A program made the position numbers and the translations under genes. Under the pieces are notes generated by a model, which was given only the letters and a program-made list of their open reading frames with translations, had not been told where the DNA came from and did not search any database. From Sulfurovum sp. 16-42-52 (lineage in GTDB: Bacteria; Campylobacterota; Campylobacteria; Campylobacterales; Sulfurovaceae), in contig NCHB01000002.1 of the NCBI GenBank assembly GCA_002281755.1, forward strand, positions 79,602 to 143,601: a DNA stretch of 64,000 bases, given 5' to 3'. Numbering within the stretch: position 1 is the stretch's first letter; each line of letters starts with the position of its first letter. Below, piece after piece: positions 7,314 to 15,217 of this stretch.

Positions 7314-7988
7314 TTATCCACACTTTCCAGTTTCACATTTCATCTGTTTTGTATTGTTAGCTTTACTTTTATATGTATCAAGATTTACCATACTTTGACT
7401 ATAGAAAAAGAGAGTTATTAAAAATAATAGTAGGCTTATTATTTGATATCTTGAGATTTGTTGTATTTTTTCTTTTGTTTTTACCTCACAAACATTACCG
7501 GGACAATAAAGCGGCTTGCTTTTTTGTAGTTTAAAGTACAAAATACACCCCAAACAGATACCAAAAGCTGTCTCAGAAAATAAAAGCGTGATACATAGCA
7601 GACAAATGGCTATTTTTACATTTGTCATAATTTCAAATACCACAATGATGAAAAACATAATCACAGAGAGGATAAAACCTATGGACCATGCAAATCTTTT
7701 TTGTATAGCTCCTACATATTCTGGCGTTTGATTTTGCACAAAAAAACGTCCCAGTACGAGACTTGGTGCGTAAGTAGGATTGATAAACACACGTATAAAA
7801 AAATCAACCATAAAGACTGTGACGAATATTTTGGTAAAAACAAAATCATGTGTCAGATAGGAGTTTACAAAAGATCCAATCGCAGGTAAAAGTAAAATCC
7901 CTGCTCCTGCGCGTGCTTCTCTCTCATTGAGTACAGGTATATCGTACCCATCAACTTTTTCACCAAAATATACATACTTATCCATCAT
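7314..7988 (-). CDS. DUF4395-like membrane protein with GKCG tail
   Basis: 224 aa with four to five membrane segments. The first part (VNEREARAGAG-like start, a D-x-F-I-R motif in the second helix pair, FGICLGC in the last) matches the DUF4395 family pattern as I remember it. Beyond the family core there is a cytoplasmic-looking linker with CPGNVCEVK, a further membrane helix and a tail ending MKCETGKCG. The same kind of ending (MKCAPGKCG) occurs on the unrelated TauE-like protein at 1388-2182. Divergent from a second DUF4395-like gene. Function unknown; the Cys pairs suggest thiol or copper chemistry. Confidence 0.65.
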   Translation of the reverse strand: MMDKYVYFGEKVDGYDIPVLNEREARAGAGILLLPAIGSFVNSYLTHDFVFTKIFVTVFMVDFFIRVFINPTYAPSLVLGRFFVQNQTPEYVGAIQKRFAWSIGFILSVIMFFIIVVFEIMTNVKIAICLLCITLLFSETAFGICLGCILYFKLQKSKPLYCPGNVCEVKTKEKIQQISRYQIISLLLFLITLFFYSQSMVNLDTYKSKANNTKQMKCETGKCG

Positions 7989-8086
7989 TTCATTTTACTC
8001 ATTTGTTTTTGTACTTTTACAGATACTTTGTGTATTGTGTGTGCAGTAAGAAAATAAATATTTATATTTTAAATCTATAGATTTAC

Positions 8087-8115
8087 TTGACTTTTAAAAA
8101 AAAAATGGCTAATAT
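8087..8115 (+). promoter_or_regulatory. Sigma-70 promoter upstream of the rod RNA
   Basis: TTGACT (8087-8092), 17-nt spacer, TAATAT (8110-8115). This is the best -35/-10 pair in the window. The predicted transcript starts near 8122, leaving about 180 nt of untranslated RNA before the ATG at 8300. Confidence 0.65.
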
Positions 8116-8143
8116 ACAAAAGATTCAATAAGCGTCTGTAAAA

Positions 8144-8257
8144 ACCCTAGATAGTTACACCGGACAAGAGCATCAGATTTTTCTTGGTTAATTGTAGTCT
8201 CCCCTATATTGTTAATGGTTAAGCTAAGAAAAATCGGTGTCGTAATATCTCTAGGGT
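8144..8257 (+). ncRNA. Candidate structured leader RNA (long rod-shaped inverted repeat)
   Basis: Outer arms ACCCTAGATA-TTAC-ACCG (8144-8162) and CGGT-GTAATATC-TAGGGT (8235-8257) pair over about 18 bp with small bulges. A 13-nt one-sided bulge (8163-8175) leads to an inner stem formed by GATTTTTCTT(GG)TTAA (8176-8191) and TTAA(GC)TAAGAAAAATC (8219-8235), closed by a 27-nt loop. It lies between the promoter at 8087 and the DUF4395-Rrf2-PLP enzyme genes and has no T tract after it. I do not recognise a riboswitch class; it is also not an obvious 6S, SRP or tmRNA. The rest of the 7989-8299 gap holds only AT-rich sequence and a short ATGCA/TGCAT repeat. Confidence 0.5.
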
Positions 8258-8299
8258 CTTTAGAGATGCATTATTGGCATACTGCATAAAAGGTATCTT

Positions 8300-8758
8300 A
8301 TGGCTCAAGTCTGTCCTATATCAACCAGAAGAGTTGACTCCAACATGACAAGAATCATATCTTTTCAAGTGGCACTCTTTGCCATCATACTACTTGCCAC
8401 ACAAGAGCCACTTTTTGCAGCCATTCTTCTTTTTGACTTCGCTATGAGAGCCTTACGATTTGTACACTACAGTCCTTTTCATATTATAGGCAGTTTTGTA
8501 CTTTCTGGCTGGGGCATCGCACCCAAACTTTGTGATGAATCACCCAAAAGATTTGCACTTTATCTTGGTTTGCTTGCTTCACTCTGTATCGTTGTTTTTT
8601 ATCTGGTGGGATTGACTGTACTTGCAACATCCATAACGGCTGTTTTAATTATTTGTGCATTATTGGAAACACTATTCGATTATTGTATAGGTTGTAAGAT
8701 ATACTACGCCATTCAAATCGCTAAAGGTTTATACAATAATGATAGGAATTTCCAGTAA
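8300..8758 (+). CDS. DUF4395-like membrane protein
   Basis: 152 aa, about four membrane segments. CPISTRRVDSN at the start, DFAMRALRF in the middle and DYCIGCKIYY near the end fit the DUF4395 pattern and parallel the divergent paralog at 7314-7988, but this copy has no extra helix or GKCG tail. Start ATG 8300 has AAAGG at 6-7 nt spacing. Its 3' end overlaps the Rrf2 gene by 20 bp, which ties it to sulfur regulation. Role unknown. Confidence 0.7.
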   Translation: MAQVCPISTRRVDSNMTRIISFQVALFAIILLATQEPLFAAILLFDFAMRALRFVHYSPFHIIGSFVLSGWGIAPKLCDESPKRFALYLGLLASLCIVVFYLVGLTVLATSITAVLIICALLETLFDYCIGCKIYYAIQIAKGLYNNDRNFQ

Positions 8759-9152
8759 AACGATTTATGCTATCGCAGCACTTCAGCAGTTGGGAGATGT
8801 CTCCGATAAAGAAGTCCTGAAGATCAAAGAGATAGCAGCACAAGCATCCATCCCTCAAAACTTTTTAGAACAGATACTCTTGGAGCTTAAAAAACAGGGT
8901 CTTCTTGTAAGCATTAAAGGTGCTTATGGCGGCTACAGGCTGGCTAAAAGTCTTCAAGATATCACACTCAAAGATGTTGTCATGATATTGGAATCAGATA
9001 TCTTTTCTGATATAGATCAAAAAGACAATCCTTCGCTTCAACTGTTTTGGGATGACTTGAAGCAAAAAGCTTTAACACTGTTTGAGATACCGCTAAGCGA
9101 GCTGAAAGAGTATCAGTATAAAGTCAATCAAACACTTAATTATTCAATATAG
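8739..9152 (+). CDS. Rrf2-family transcriptional regulator (cysteine-free)
   Basis: 137 aa. N-terminal winged helix with SSKTIYAIAALQQL, IPQNFLEQILLELKKQGLLVS and KGAYGGYRLAK, all diagnostic of Rrf2. The three cysteines that bind the Fe-S cluster in IscR/NsrR/RsrR are absent; the protein has no cysteine at all. This is the arrangement of CymR-like regulators, which control cysteine and methionine metabolism through a partner protein. The adjacent PLP enzyme of sulfur amino-acid metabolism (start 10 bp downstream) supports the same role here. The effector is unknown. Confidence 0.85.
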   Translation: MIGISSKTIYAIAALQQLGDVSDKEVLKIKEIAAQASIPQNFLEQILLELKKQGLLVSIKGAYGGYRLAKSLQDITLKDVVMILESDIFSDIDQKDNPSLQLFWDDLKQKALTLFEIPLSELKEYQYKVNQTLNYSI

Positions 9153-9161
9153 GATGCAAAG

Positions 9162-10421
9162 ATGAACCAAACAACCGATTTTAACTATTTTAACACCTTA
9201 CTTGTGCATAGTGTGGGTGAGAAAGTGGGTCCTATTGCACCCACAATCACCCCTTCTGCTGCGTATGGGTATGTAGATGCTGAGGAAGCTGAAGGTATTT
9301 TTGCAGCGCAAGTCAATAAACCGCTCTATGCTAGAGTGGGTAATCCTACCAACGCAAAACTTGAAGCGATTGTTGCAAAGATGGAGGGTGGTTTTGGTGC
9401 CATTGCTACGTCATCGGGTATGGGGGCTATTTCTATGGTATGTACGGCATTTTTATCTGCTGGTGATGAGTTGCTTTGCATCGGTGGATTTTTTGGCGGT
9501 ACCTATTCGCTGGTCAATGAAACATTGGCACGTTTTGGCATCACAAACAGCTTTTGTGAAGTAGATGATTTTGAACATATAGAAAATGCACTTAAGCGTG
9601 GCATCAAAATGGTACTGTTTGAATCTGTGGGTAACCCAAGTCTCACATTGCCGGATGTACAACGAATTATCGACTTGTGTAATCACTATGACACACTGGT
9701 GATGATAGATAATACGGCAACCCCGCTTTTGCTTAGACCGTTACAGATGGGTGCAGATATTTCTGTGCACTCTTCAACCAAAAATATGTCTGGACACTCT
9801 GCGGCATTGGGTGGTATCGCTATCTTTAGGGAAGTTAAAGAAGAGGGCGATAAGTTGCTTCATCCAAAGTATACTGATGTACATAAAATCGTTCATAAAA
9901 TGGGCAAAAAAGCCTTTATACCCATCTGTAAAAAAAGAGCCATCCGTGATTTTGGTATGACTGCCAATGCTTTTGGCTCGTTTATGACCATGATAGGACT
10001 TGAAACGCTTTCACTCAGGGTAGAGCGCATCAACAAAAGTGTGGAAAAAGTAGCAAAGCTATTGAGCGAGCAGCTTCCGCAAACCATCAGTGTCAATCAT
10101 CCTTCATTGCCGTCTAGCCCCGATAATGCACGGTATATTTCAGATTTTCCACAAGGGTGCGGGCCGCTATTGACTCTGAACTGCGGGACAAAAGAGAGAG
10201 CATTTACTTTGTTAAATGGACTTAAAATGGTCATCTTGACTGCAAATATCGGTGACAATAGAACTTTGGCACTCCATATGACTAGTACCATTTACAGTGA
10301 TTTTAATGAAGAAGCGCGTGCTTTTCTAGGGGTAGATGAGGGTCTTATCCGCTTGTCTATTGGGCTAGAAGACCCCAATGACATCGTTGCGGATTTTTTG
10401 CAAGCTGCCACAGCACTATAG
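9162..10421 (+). CDS. Cys/Met-metabolism PLP enzyme (O-acetylhomoserine sulfhydrylase-like)
   Basis: 419 aa. Contains the family hallmarks YARVGNPT, the SGMGAIS phosphate-binding loop, the DNTATP cofactor Asp, and the Schiff-base lysine at about residue 207 in HSSTKNMSGHS; SIGLEDPND near the C-terminus binds the substrate carboxylate. Members are O-acetylhomoserine sulfhydrylase (MetY), cystathionine gamma-synthase or methionine gamma-lyase. The length fits MetY, while the HSSTKNMSGHS box is closer to gamma-lyase or gamma-synthase, so the exact reaction is left open. Immediate linkage to an Rrf2 regulator argues for a sulfide or methionine assimilation step. Confidence 0.85.
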   Translation: MNQTTDFNYFNTLLVHSVGEKVGPIAPTITPSAAYGYVDAEEAEGIFAAQVNKPLYARVGNPTNAKLEAIVAKMEGGFGAIATSSGMGAISMVCTAFLSAGDELLCIGGFFGGTYSLVNETLARFGITNSFCEVDDFEHIENALKRGIKMVLFESVGNPSLTLPDVQRIIDLCNHYDTLVMIDNTATPLLLRPLQMGADISVHSSTKNMSGHSAALGGIAIFREVKEEGDKLLHPKYTDVHKIVHKMGKKAFIPICKKRAIRDFGMTANAFGSFMTMIGLETLSLRVERINKSVEKVAKLLSEQLPQTISVNHPSLPSSPDNARYISDFPQGCGPLLTLNCGTKERAFTLLNGLKMVILTANIGDNRTLALHMTSTIYSDFNEEARAFLGVDEGLIRLSIGLEDPNDIVADFLQAATAL

Positions 10422-10441
10422 GCTGCGAGAGCATAGTCGTT

Positions 10442-11302
10442 TTACCACACAAGCATAGCTTTGAACCCAGAAAAATAACTTTGTAGATGGAACATACTTT
10501 TCTCGGCAAATTGATCCATAAAACTATCCAGTTTGTCTTTTTCTTTCCATGTCGGGGTTTTGACATTGGCTCGTTTTTGTACTTCTTCTTTGGCTTGACT
10601 TTTGACTCCTACTGTATCGATGAGACCTACTTCTTGTGCACGGGCGGCTGAGAAGATGTGTGCATCGGCATATTCTGCGGCTTTGGCAACATCCAGTCCT
10701 CTGGCTTTGGCAACATCACTAACAAACATATCATACGTGTCTTTGGTGAGTCTTTCGAGTTCCGCGCGTTCTTTAGGTGTCCATTCTCTAGTCGGTGTAC
10801 CTGCTTCTTTGTAGGTACCCTGTTTGACGATTTGGGTTTTGATGCCTACTGTTTTCATGAGCTCAGATACATCTGCACTTTCCATGATGACCCCGATGGA
10901 GCCTATAAGAGAACCAGGGTTGGCGATGATGGTATCGGCGTAGATGGAGGCATAATAGCTTCCGCTTGCCATTGTCCCTGAGGCATAAGCAACAACAGGT
11001 TTGTGTTTTTTTAACTCTTTGATGGCATAGGCTATCTCAATGGAAGGTGGTACAGAACCCCCCGGTGAGTTTACGCTGAGTAATACCCCTTTGATGGAAG
11101 AGTCTTTTTGAACTTCTTCTATCTCTTTGAGTATTGCATCGGCATTCATGATGGGACCTGTGAGCTGTATCTCTTGAAGATTGGCAGGGGTGAGCTGTGT
11201 GGAGCTTGAGGGCATCAAAACCACAAAAGCGATGAGTAAAAAGAGCATCCCCAAAAAGTGTTGACCTATCCATTTGATAGCATTTCCGATAGCACTAAAC
11301 AT
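10442..11302 (-). CDS. sppA: Signal peptide peptidase SppA (short form)
   Basis: 286 aa, the short single-domain (36K) type of this S49 serine protease. One N-terminal membrane anchor (about 14-33) leaves the catalytic domain outside the cytoplasmic membrane. The SPGGS motif, the ASGSYYAS serine box and the catalytic-lysine region (IGSIGV through VKQGTYKEAG) are present. It degrades cleaved signal peptides and perhaps membrane-protein fragments. It overlaps the 3' end of the deaminase-like gene by 8 bp and so is second in that operon. It ends convergent with the PLP enzyme, 20 bp away. Confidence 0.93.
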   Translation of the reverse strand: MFSAIGNAIKWIGQHFLGMLFLLIAFVVLMPSSSTQLTPANLQEIQLTGPIMNADAILKEIEEVQKDSSIKGVLLSVNSPGGSVPPSIEIAYAIKELKKHKPVVAYASGTMASGSYYASIYADTIIANPGSLIGSIGVIMESADVSELMKTVGIKTQIVKQGTYKEAGTPTREWTPKERAELERLTKDTYDMFVSDVAKARGLDVAKAAEYADAHIFSAARAQEVGLIDTVGVKSQAKEEVQKRANVKTPTWKEKDKLDSFMDQFAEKSMFHLQSYFSGFKAMLVW

Positions 11303-12512
11303 ATTTTTCTCCTTCTATGTAAACTTCTGAGACTTCTTTGGTTTGTAAGATAGTCCAAAGTGCTATCTCTTCTTCTCTTTTGGGTGTCTCAGGCAGGGTT
11401 ACCACGGCAAAGTCCGCGTTTTTTCCGACTGCTATCTTACCGCAGTTTAGCCTCAGGATATCTGCTGCATCTGAAGTCACTGCGTGTATGAGCCTTGTTG
11501 CAAGTTTGTCTATAGGGGCTTGATGGTGTAGCATGAGAGCGGCTCTAAGCTCATCAAAGAGATTGAGTGAATCGTTGGAGCTGAGTCCGTCTGTTGCGAC
11601 AGAAAACTTAGCATCCAAGAGATGCTCAATGGCGAGTCTTCCTACCCCTAAGTAGCGATTGGAGCGTGGACAGTGTGCTACAGAATGTCCCTTGTTTATC
11701 AAATATTCAAGTTCTTCTTTGCTTGCCTGTACACAATGGGTAAAGTGAGTGGGGTAAGTGTCAAAGGCATGGATAAACTCCTCGATGGTCGTGACAGGCG
11801 TAGAGGTATTGAAGAATTTTTCAAAAAAGGGTTTGAATTCTCCTTCACCCTTTTCAAGCCAGTCGCGTTCGGCCTGTGACTCCAAAAAATGTGCACTCAG
11901 TTGCAGGGTATGCTGTTTAGCCAGACCAATAGCCTTGTGCAGGAGTACTGGATGCACAGAGTAAGGTGAATGAATGGCTATTGCAGGAGTGATACGGGAA
12001 TTTTTAACACAGTGCATCGAAGCTTCAAGACGCTGTGTGAAGTCACCATAGAGCATATCGGCATAGGCAGCATTGGAGCCTATGAGTTCGTTAAAAAATA
12101 CCACACGCTGAGGCGTTTGTTCACACACTTCAAGTTCTGTCCCAAAGCTGGAGATGGCACCAAAAGTTGTGATACCTGAACGCAGCATCGATTCACAGGC
12201 TTGCTTCATTGTGGCATTGTCGCAGGAGGCAAGCAAAGTATCGCGCTGCTCTATGACTGAATGAAGCCAGGGCATAAATGAGCCGTATTGCAAAGCAGTT
12301 TTGTTCGCTGAAAACTCCAGATGCACATGGGTATTGATAAAACCGGGATAAAGTACAGAGTTTGCTTCTGTGTGGTGGGTTTTGGCATCTTTGTAGCGTG
12401 TTTGTAGTGCCTCAGGCGTGTCTATCGCAACGATGGTATCGTTAAAGGCAATGGCTTGATTTTTGATAAAACCATCAGGCGTATAGATAAAATCTGCAAT
12501 GATTATTTTCAT
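11295..12512 (-). CDS. Amidohydrolase, probable aminofutalosine deaminase
   Basis: 405 aa from the ATG at 12512; AAAGGTG lies just upstream, and the longer GTG form would start inside that ribosome site. Metal-dependent amidohydrolase: NTHVHLEF metal motif near residue 65, a central HSPYSVHP substrate/metal His, SAHFLES, HCPRSN and the catalytic ATDGLSSN Asp region. In Helicobacter and Campylobacter the closest-looking proteins deaminate 6-amino-6-deoxyfutalosine in the futalosine route to menaquinone and may also act on adenosine. Menaquinone is the respiratory quinone of this phylum, so the role fits. Other nucleoside deaminases of the family cannot be excluded. Confidence 0.82.
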   Translation of the reverse strand: MKIIIADFIYTPDGFIKNQAIAFNDTIVAIDTPEALQTRYKDAKTHHTEANSVLYPGFINTHVHLEFSANKTALQYGSFMPWLHSVIEQRDTLLASCDNATMKQACESMLRSGITTFGAISSFGTELEVCEQTPQRVVFFNELIGSNAAYADMLYGDFTQRLEASMHCVKNSRITPAIAIHSPYSVHPVLLHKAIGLAKQHTLQLSAHFLESQAERDWLEKGEGEFKPFFEKFFNTSTPVTTIEEFIHAFDTYPTHFTHCVQASKEELEYLINKGHSVAHCPRSNRYLGVGRLAIEHLLDAKFSVATDGLSSNDSLNLFDELRAALMLHHQAPIDKLATRLIHAVTSDAADILRLNCGKIAVGKNADFAVVTLPETPKREEEIALWTILQTKEVSEVYIEGEKYV

Positions 12513-12542
12513 AAATAAAAACACCTTTTATGTAGTTTGGCG

Positions 12543-12548
12543 ATTATA
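12543..12548 (-). promoter_or_regulatory. -10 element for the deaminase-sppA operon
   Basis: On the minus strand the sequence reads TGCTATAATCG, an extended -10, about 31 bp before the start codon. No clear -35. Confidence 0.55.
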
Positions 12549-12627
12549 GCATACAAATGAAAAATCGATGAAGGTTTTAACACCATCTGTGCTAGTATCA
12601 CGGCATATTAAACCTAAAGGATAAAAG

Positions 12628-13077
12628 ATGAATACCGGAAAAGTACTGGCACTCTATATGACCATACCTGATTTGATGAAAGCAGGACATCGTATGAAAT
12701 GTGAAGATTTTGAATGTGATCCAGAAGGCATTATCGGAGATATGAAGTATGAGACGACACAAGACAGAGTGATGGTATTGACCTGTCAAAAGAGTTATGA
12801 TATCGCTGATGAAGCGGGTATCGTAGTAGAACAGGGTGTTTTACTTGAAAATATCCATGTGGATATCGATTTGTATGGACTAAAAATCGGCTCAGTCATA
12901 GAAGCAGGCGAAGCGTTGCTTGAGATTACGGGTATATGTGGGTCTTACGGGTATCTGATGGCACTTTCTCCTGAGTTACCTGAACTGCTTGAAGGAAAAC
13001 GCGGGTTTTTTGTCCGTCCTTTGGATGATGCCAAAATCTGTGTCGGTGATGCAGTGAGTGTAGCTAAAGAAGTATAG
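12628..13077 (+). CDS. MOSC-domain protein
   Basis: 149 aa. It shows the MOSC core order: a G-x-x-GD motif (GIIGDMKY), an arginine-containing strand (DRVMVLTCQ), VEQGVLLENIHVD, and an LEITGICGSYG segment carrying the conserved cysteine near residue 109. MOSC proteins bind or sulfurate molybdenum cofactor or carry sulfur on that cysteine. The start has TAAAGGAT upstream. It is a single gene between the divergent deaminase promoter and aroQ. Molybdoenzyme maturation is likely; no Moco gene lies nearby. Confidence 0.78.
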   Translation: MNTGKVLALYMTIPDLMKAGHRMKCEDFECDPEGIIGDMKYETTQDRVMVLTCQKSYDIADEAGIVVEQGVLLENIHVDIDLYGLKIGSVIEAGEALLEITGICGSYGYLMALSPELPELLEGKRGFFVRPLDDAKICVGDAVSVAKEV

Positions 13078-13092
13078 GTCGAGATTAAAGCT

Positions 13093-13116
13093 ATTTGGAT
13101 AAAATAATATCCAAAT
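13093..13116 (+). promoter_or_regulatory. Palindromic operator over the aroQ promoter
   Basis: Perfect 9-bp arms ATTTGGATA (13093-13101) and TATCCAAAT (13108-13116) with a 6-nt AT-only centre that contains TAAAAT/ATAAT -10-like hexamers, 20 bp before aroQ. The layout suggests a repressor site covering the promoter. Confidence 0.5.
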
Positions 13117-13136
13117 AAAAATCAGAAGGTACATTC

Positions 13137-13613
13137 ATGAAAATAGTAGTCATCCAAGGTCCAAACCTCAATATGCTTGGTGTAAGAGAACAGGGTATTT
13201 ACGGTTCAATGAAATTAGAAGATATTCATGGGCAAATGAAAGCATATGCAGAGAAAAATAAAACAGAAATAGAATTTTTTCAAAGCAATTTGGAGGGTGA
13301 AATTGTTGATCGAATTCAAGAATGTTTAGGTGATGCGGACGGCATCATCATCAATCCTGCTGCGTATACACACACTTCTATTGCGATTCGTGATGCGATT
13401 GCTGCGGTGCAGATTCCTACGATTGAAGTGCATCTTTCTAACATTTACCAAAGAGAAGAGTTTAGACACAAGTCTCTTACTGCGCCTGTATGTGCAGGTC
13501 AGATAACAGGTATGGGACCGTTTGGGTACCACTTGGCGATGGTCGGTATGACGCAGATACTTGCTGAAGTCGCTGCCATCCGAGAACATAAAGCAAAAGC
13601 ACAACAAGCATAA
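13137..13613 (+). CDS. aroQ: 3-dehydroquinate dehydratase type II
   Basis: 158 aa, the normal size of the dodecameric type II enzyme that converts 3-dehydroquinate to 3-dehydroshikimate in aromatic biosynthesis. Landmarks: [18 protein letters not shown] at the N-terminus (catalytic Tyr and lid Arg), [20 protein letters not shown] and the VEVHLSN-like [15 protein letters not shown]. First gene of the aroQ - M24 peptidase - folK - flhF run that is conserved in Campylobacterota. AGAAGG precedes the ATG. Confidence 0.97.
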   Translation: MKIVVIQGPNLNMLGVREQGIYGSMKLEDIHGQMKAYAEKNKTEIEFFQSNLEGEIVDRIQECLGDADGIIINPAAYTHTSIAIRDAIAAVQIPTIEVHLSNIYQREEFRHKSLTAPVCAGQITGMGPFGYHLAMVGMTQILAEVAAIREHKAKAQQA

Positions 13614-13621
13614 TCTTAATA

Positions 13622-13646
13622 CTAAGGCTTCGCATCGAAGCCTTAG
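13622..13646. terminator. Hairpin after aroQ
   Basis: Perfect 11-bp stem CTAAGGCTTCG / CGAAGCCTTAG with a 3-nt CAT loop, no T tract. It sits in the 67-bp gap before the peptidase gene and could attenuate or process the polycistronic message. Confidence 0.6.
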
Positions 13647-13680
13647 ACTCAATCATATTTATACATATCAAAGGTCGGCG

Positions 13681-14700
13681 ATGAATTATATGCTCAAAGA
13701 TGAAAATGCTATCTACTTTGAATGTGGTTATAGTTGTGATAATGCACTCTATCTTTCGTTGAGAAATGAAGCATTTTTTATCACCGACAGTCGCTATACC
13801 ATCGATGCAACACAGCATGTACGTAAAGCGCAAGTTGTCATCAACGGTGATTTGTATGCACAGGCAGCCCAGATACTCAAAAATGCCAAAGTCAAAAAAG
13901 TTATTTTTGATCCAAAAGAGTGGAGTGTTGCGGGATTTGATCGCATCCGTTCACAGGTTGAGTGTACTTTTGAGCCTGAAATGGATTTTTCTCATAAAAA
14001 GCGTATCATCAAAAATGACGAAGAGTTGAAGCTACTCTCACGTGCTGCGAAACTGGGAGCCAAAGCATTTACGGCATTGGCTGCAGCATTTAACGCAGAA
14101 GGGTTGGGTGAAAGCGAATATCGTTTGACCTATAAAGCCAAGAGTATTTTAAGTGATTTTGGTTCGTATGATTTGAGTTTTGACCCTATCGTGGCGATCA
14201 ACAAAAATGCAGCCAAACCCCACGCGACACCGACTTCAAAAAAACTCTCCTGGGGTGATTTGCTTTTGGTGGATGCAGGATTGAAGTACAAGCGGTATTG
14301 TTCAGATAGAACCCGTACTGTTTTTGCACAAGAGGGTTTTGGTTTTGGCACAAAACAGACATTTAGCAAGCAAAAGATACAAAAAGCTTACGATACGGTT
14401 CTTAAAGCACATGATAATGCCATCGCTAAAGCCCGCTCAGGTATGAAAGCAAAAGAGGTGGATGCATTGACACGCGATGTCATCACCAAAGCAGGATTTG
14501 GCGAGTATTATGTGCATTCAACAGGGCATGGTGTGGGACTAGATATCCATGAAATGCCCTACATCTCTACCAAATCAGACACCATCATCGAAGACGGGAT
14601 GGTGTTTACCATAGAACCGGGCATATACATTCCCAATGCTTTTGGTATCCGTATTGAAGATATGGTTGCGATGGTAGAGGGCAAAGCGGTAGTGTTATAG
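13681..14700 (+). CDS. M24-family aminopeptidase (Xaa-Pro aminopeptidase-like)
   Basis: 339 aa from the ATG at 13681, just after AAAGGTCGGCG; longer readings run through the aroQ terminator hairpin. N-terminal creatinase-like domain (about 1-110), then the pita-bread catalytic domain with metal ligands in LLVDAGLKYKRYCSDRTRTV (Asp pair), the STGHGVGLDIHE histidine, the EPGIYIP glutamate and GIRIEDM. Cleaves N-terminal residues before proline in cytoplasmic peptides. Shorter than E. coli PepP and closer to PepQ/YpdF types. Part of the aroQ-folK-flhF gene run. Confidence 0.9.
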   Translation: MNYMLKDENAIYFECGYSCDNALYLSLRNEAFFITDSRYTIDATQHVRKAQVVINGDLYAQAAQILKNAKVKKVIFDPKEWSVAGFDRIRSQVECTFEPEMDFSHKKRIIKNDEELKLLSRAAKLGAKAFTALAAAFNAEGLGESEYRLTYKAKSILSDFGSYDLSFDPIVAINKNAAKPHATPTSKKLSWGDLLLVDAGLKYKRYCSDRTRTVFAQEGFGFGTKQTFSKQKIQKAYDTVLKAHDNAIAKARSGMKAKEVDALTRDVITKAGFGEYYVHSTGHGVGLDIHEMPYISTKSDTIIEDGMVFTIEPGIYIPNAFGIRIEDMVAMVEGKAVVL

Positions 14701-14703
14701 CCT

Positions 14704-15195
14704 ATGATACAAAAAAAGATAGATGCCAAGCATACGATTATCAAAACCCCGTGTTATCCGTATCGTGTGTCACAACGATCTAAAAGCAGGCAAGGCTCTA
14801 AGAAGGTTTTGTTAGGCATTGGGGGCAATGTGGGGGATGTAGTGCGTCGTTTTGAGCACCTTTTTTGGTACTTGAACCGTTCACGCTTTGTGCAGATAAG
14901 TAAGAGTGCACCCATTGTTAAAAATCCTCCTTTTGGCTATCTGGAACAGGCGGATTTTTATAATTCTTTACTGCTTGTAGAGACTAGGCTCAGTCCCAGG
15001 GCATTGTTGCGTTATGTGTTGCATGTTGAGAAGATCTTTGGCAGGAAACGGCTGTTTAAAGATGCCCCTAGAACGCTGGATATTGATATCATTTTTTATG
15101 AAAATATCGACATGAAAACAAAAGAGCTGACACTTCCGCATCCGCATTGGCAGGAAAGAGCTTCTGTGGTGATACCTTTAGGGTATTTGAAGTGA
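14704..15195 (+). CDS. folK: 6-hydroxymethyl-7,8-dihydropterin pyrophosphokinase
   Basis: 163 aa. Adds pyrophosphate from ATP to the pterin in folate biosynthesis. An N-terminal extension of about 35 basic residues precedes the core, which starts at VLLGIGGNVGD; FYNSLLLVET, GRKRLFKDAPRTLDIDIIFY and LPHPHWQERASVVIPL are the family motifs (catalytic and Mg-binding Asp pair in DIDI). The start 3 bp after the peptidase stop suggests coupling; a start inside the extension is also possible because no strong ribosome site is visible at 14704. Confidence 0.93.
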   Translation: MIQKKIDAKHTIIKTPCYPYRVSQRSKSRQGSKKVLLGIGGNVGDVVRRFEHLFWYLNRSRFVQISKSAPIVKNPPFGYLEQADFYNSLLLVETRLSPRALLRYVLHVEKIFGRKRLFKDAPRTLDIDIIFYENIDMKTKELTLPHPHWQERASVVIPLGYLK

Positions 15196-15217
15196 AACGA
15201 TTAAGAAAGGCATAGAC

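Noticed and set aside
8144..8257. A 6S RNA or SAM riboswitch.
   Set aside because: The overall rod shape and size are loosely 6S-like, but I could not match conserved 6S bubble features, and none of the SAM-riboswitch core strings are present; left as unassigned.
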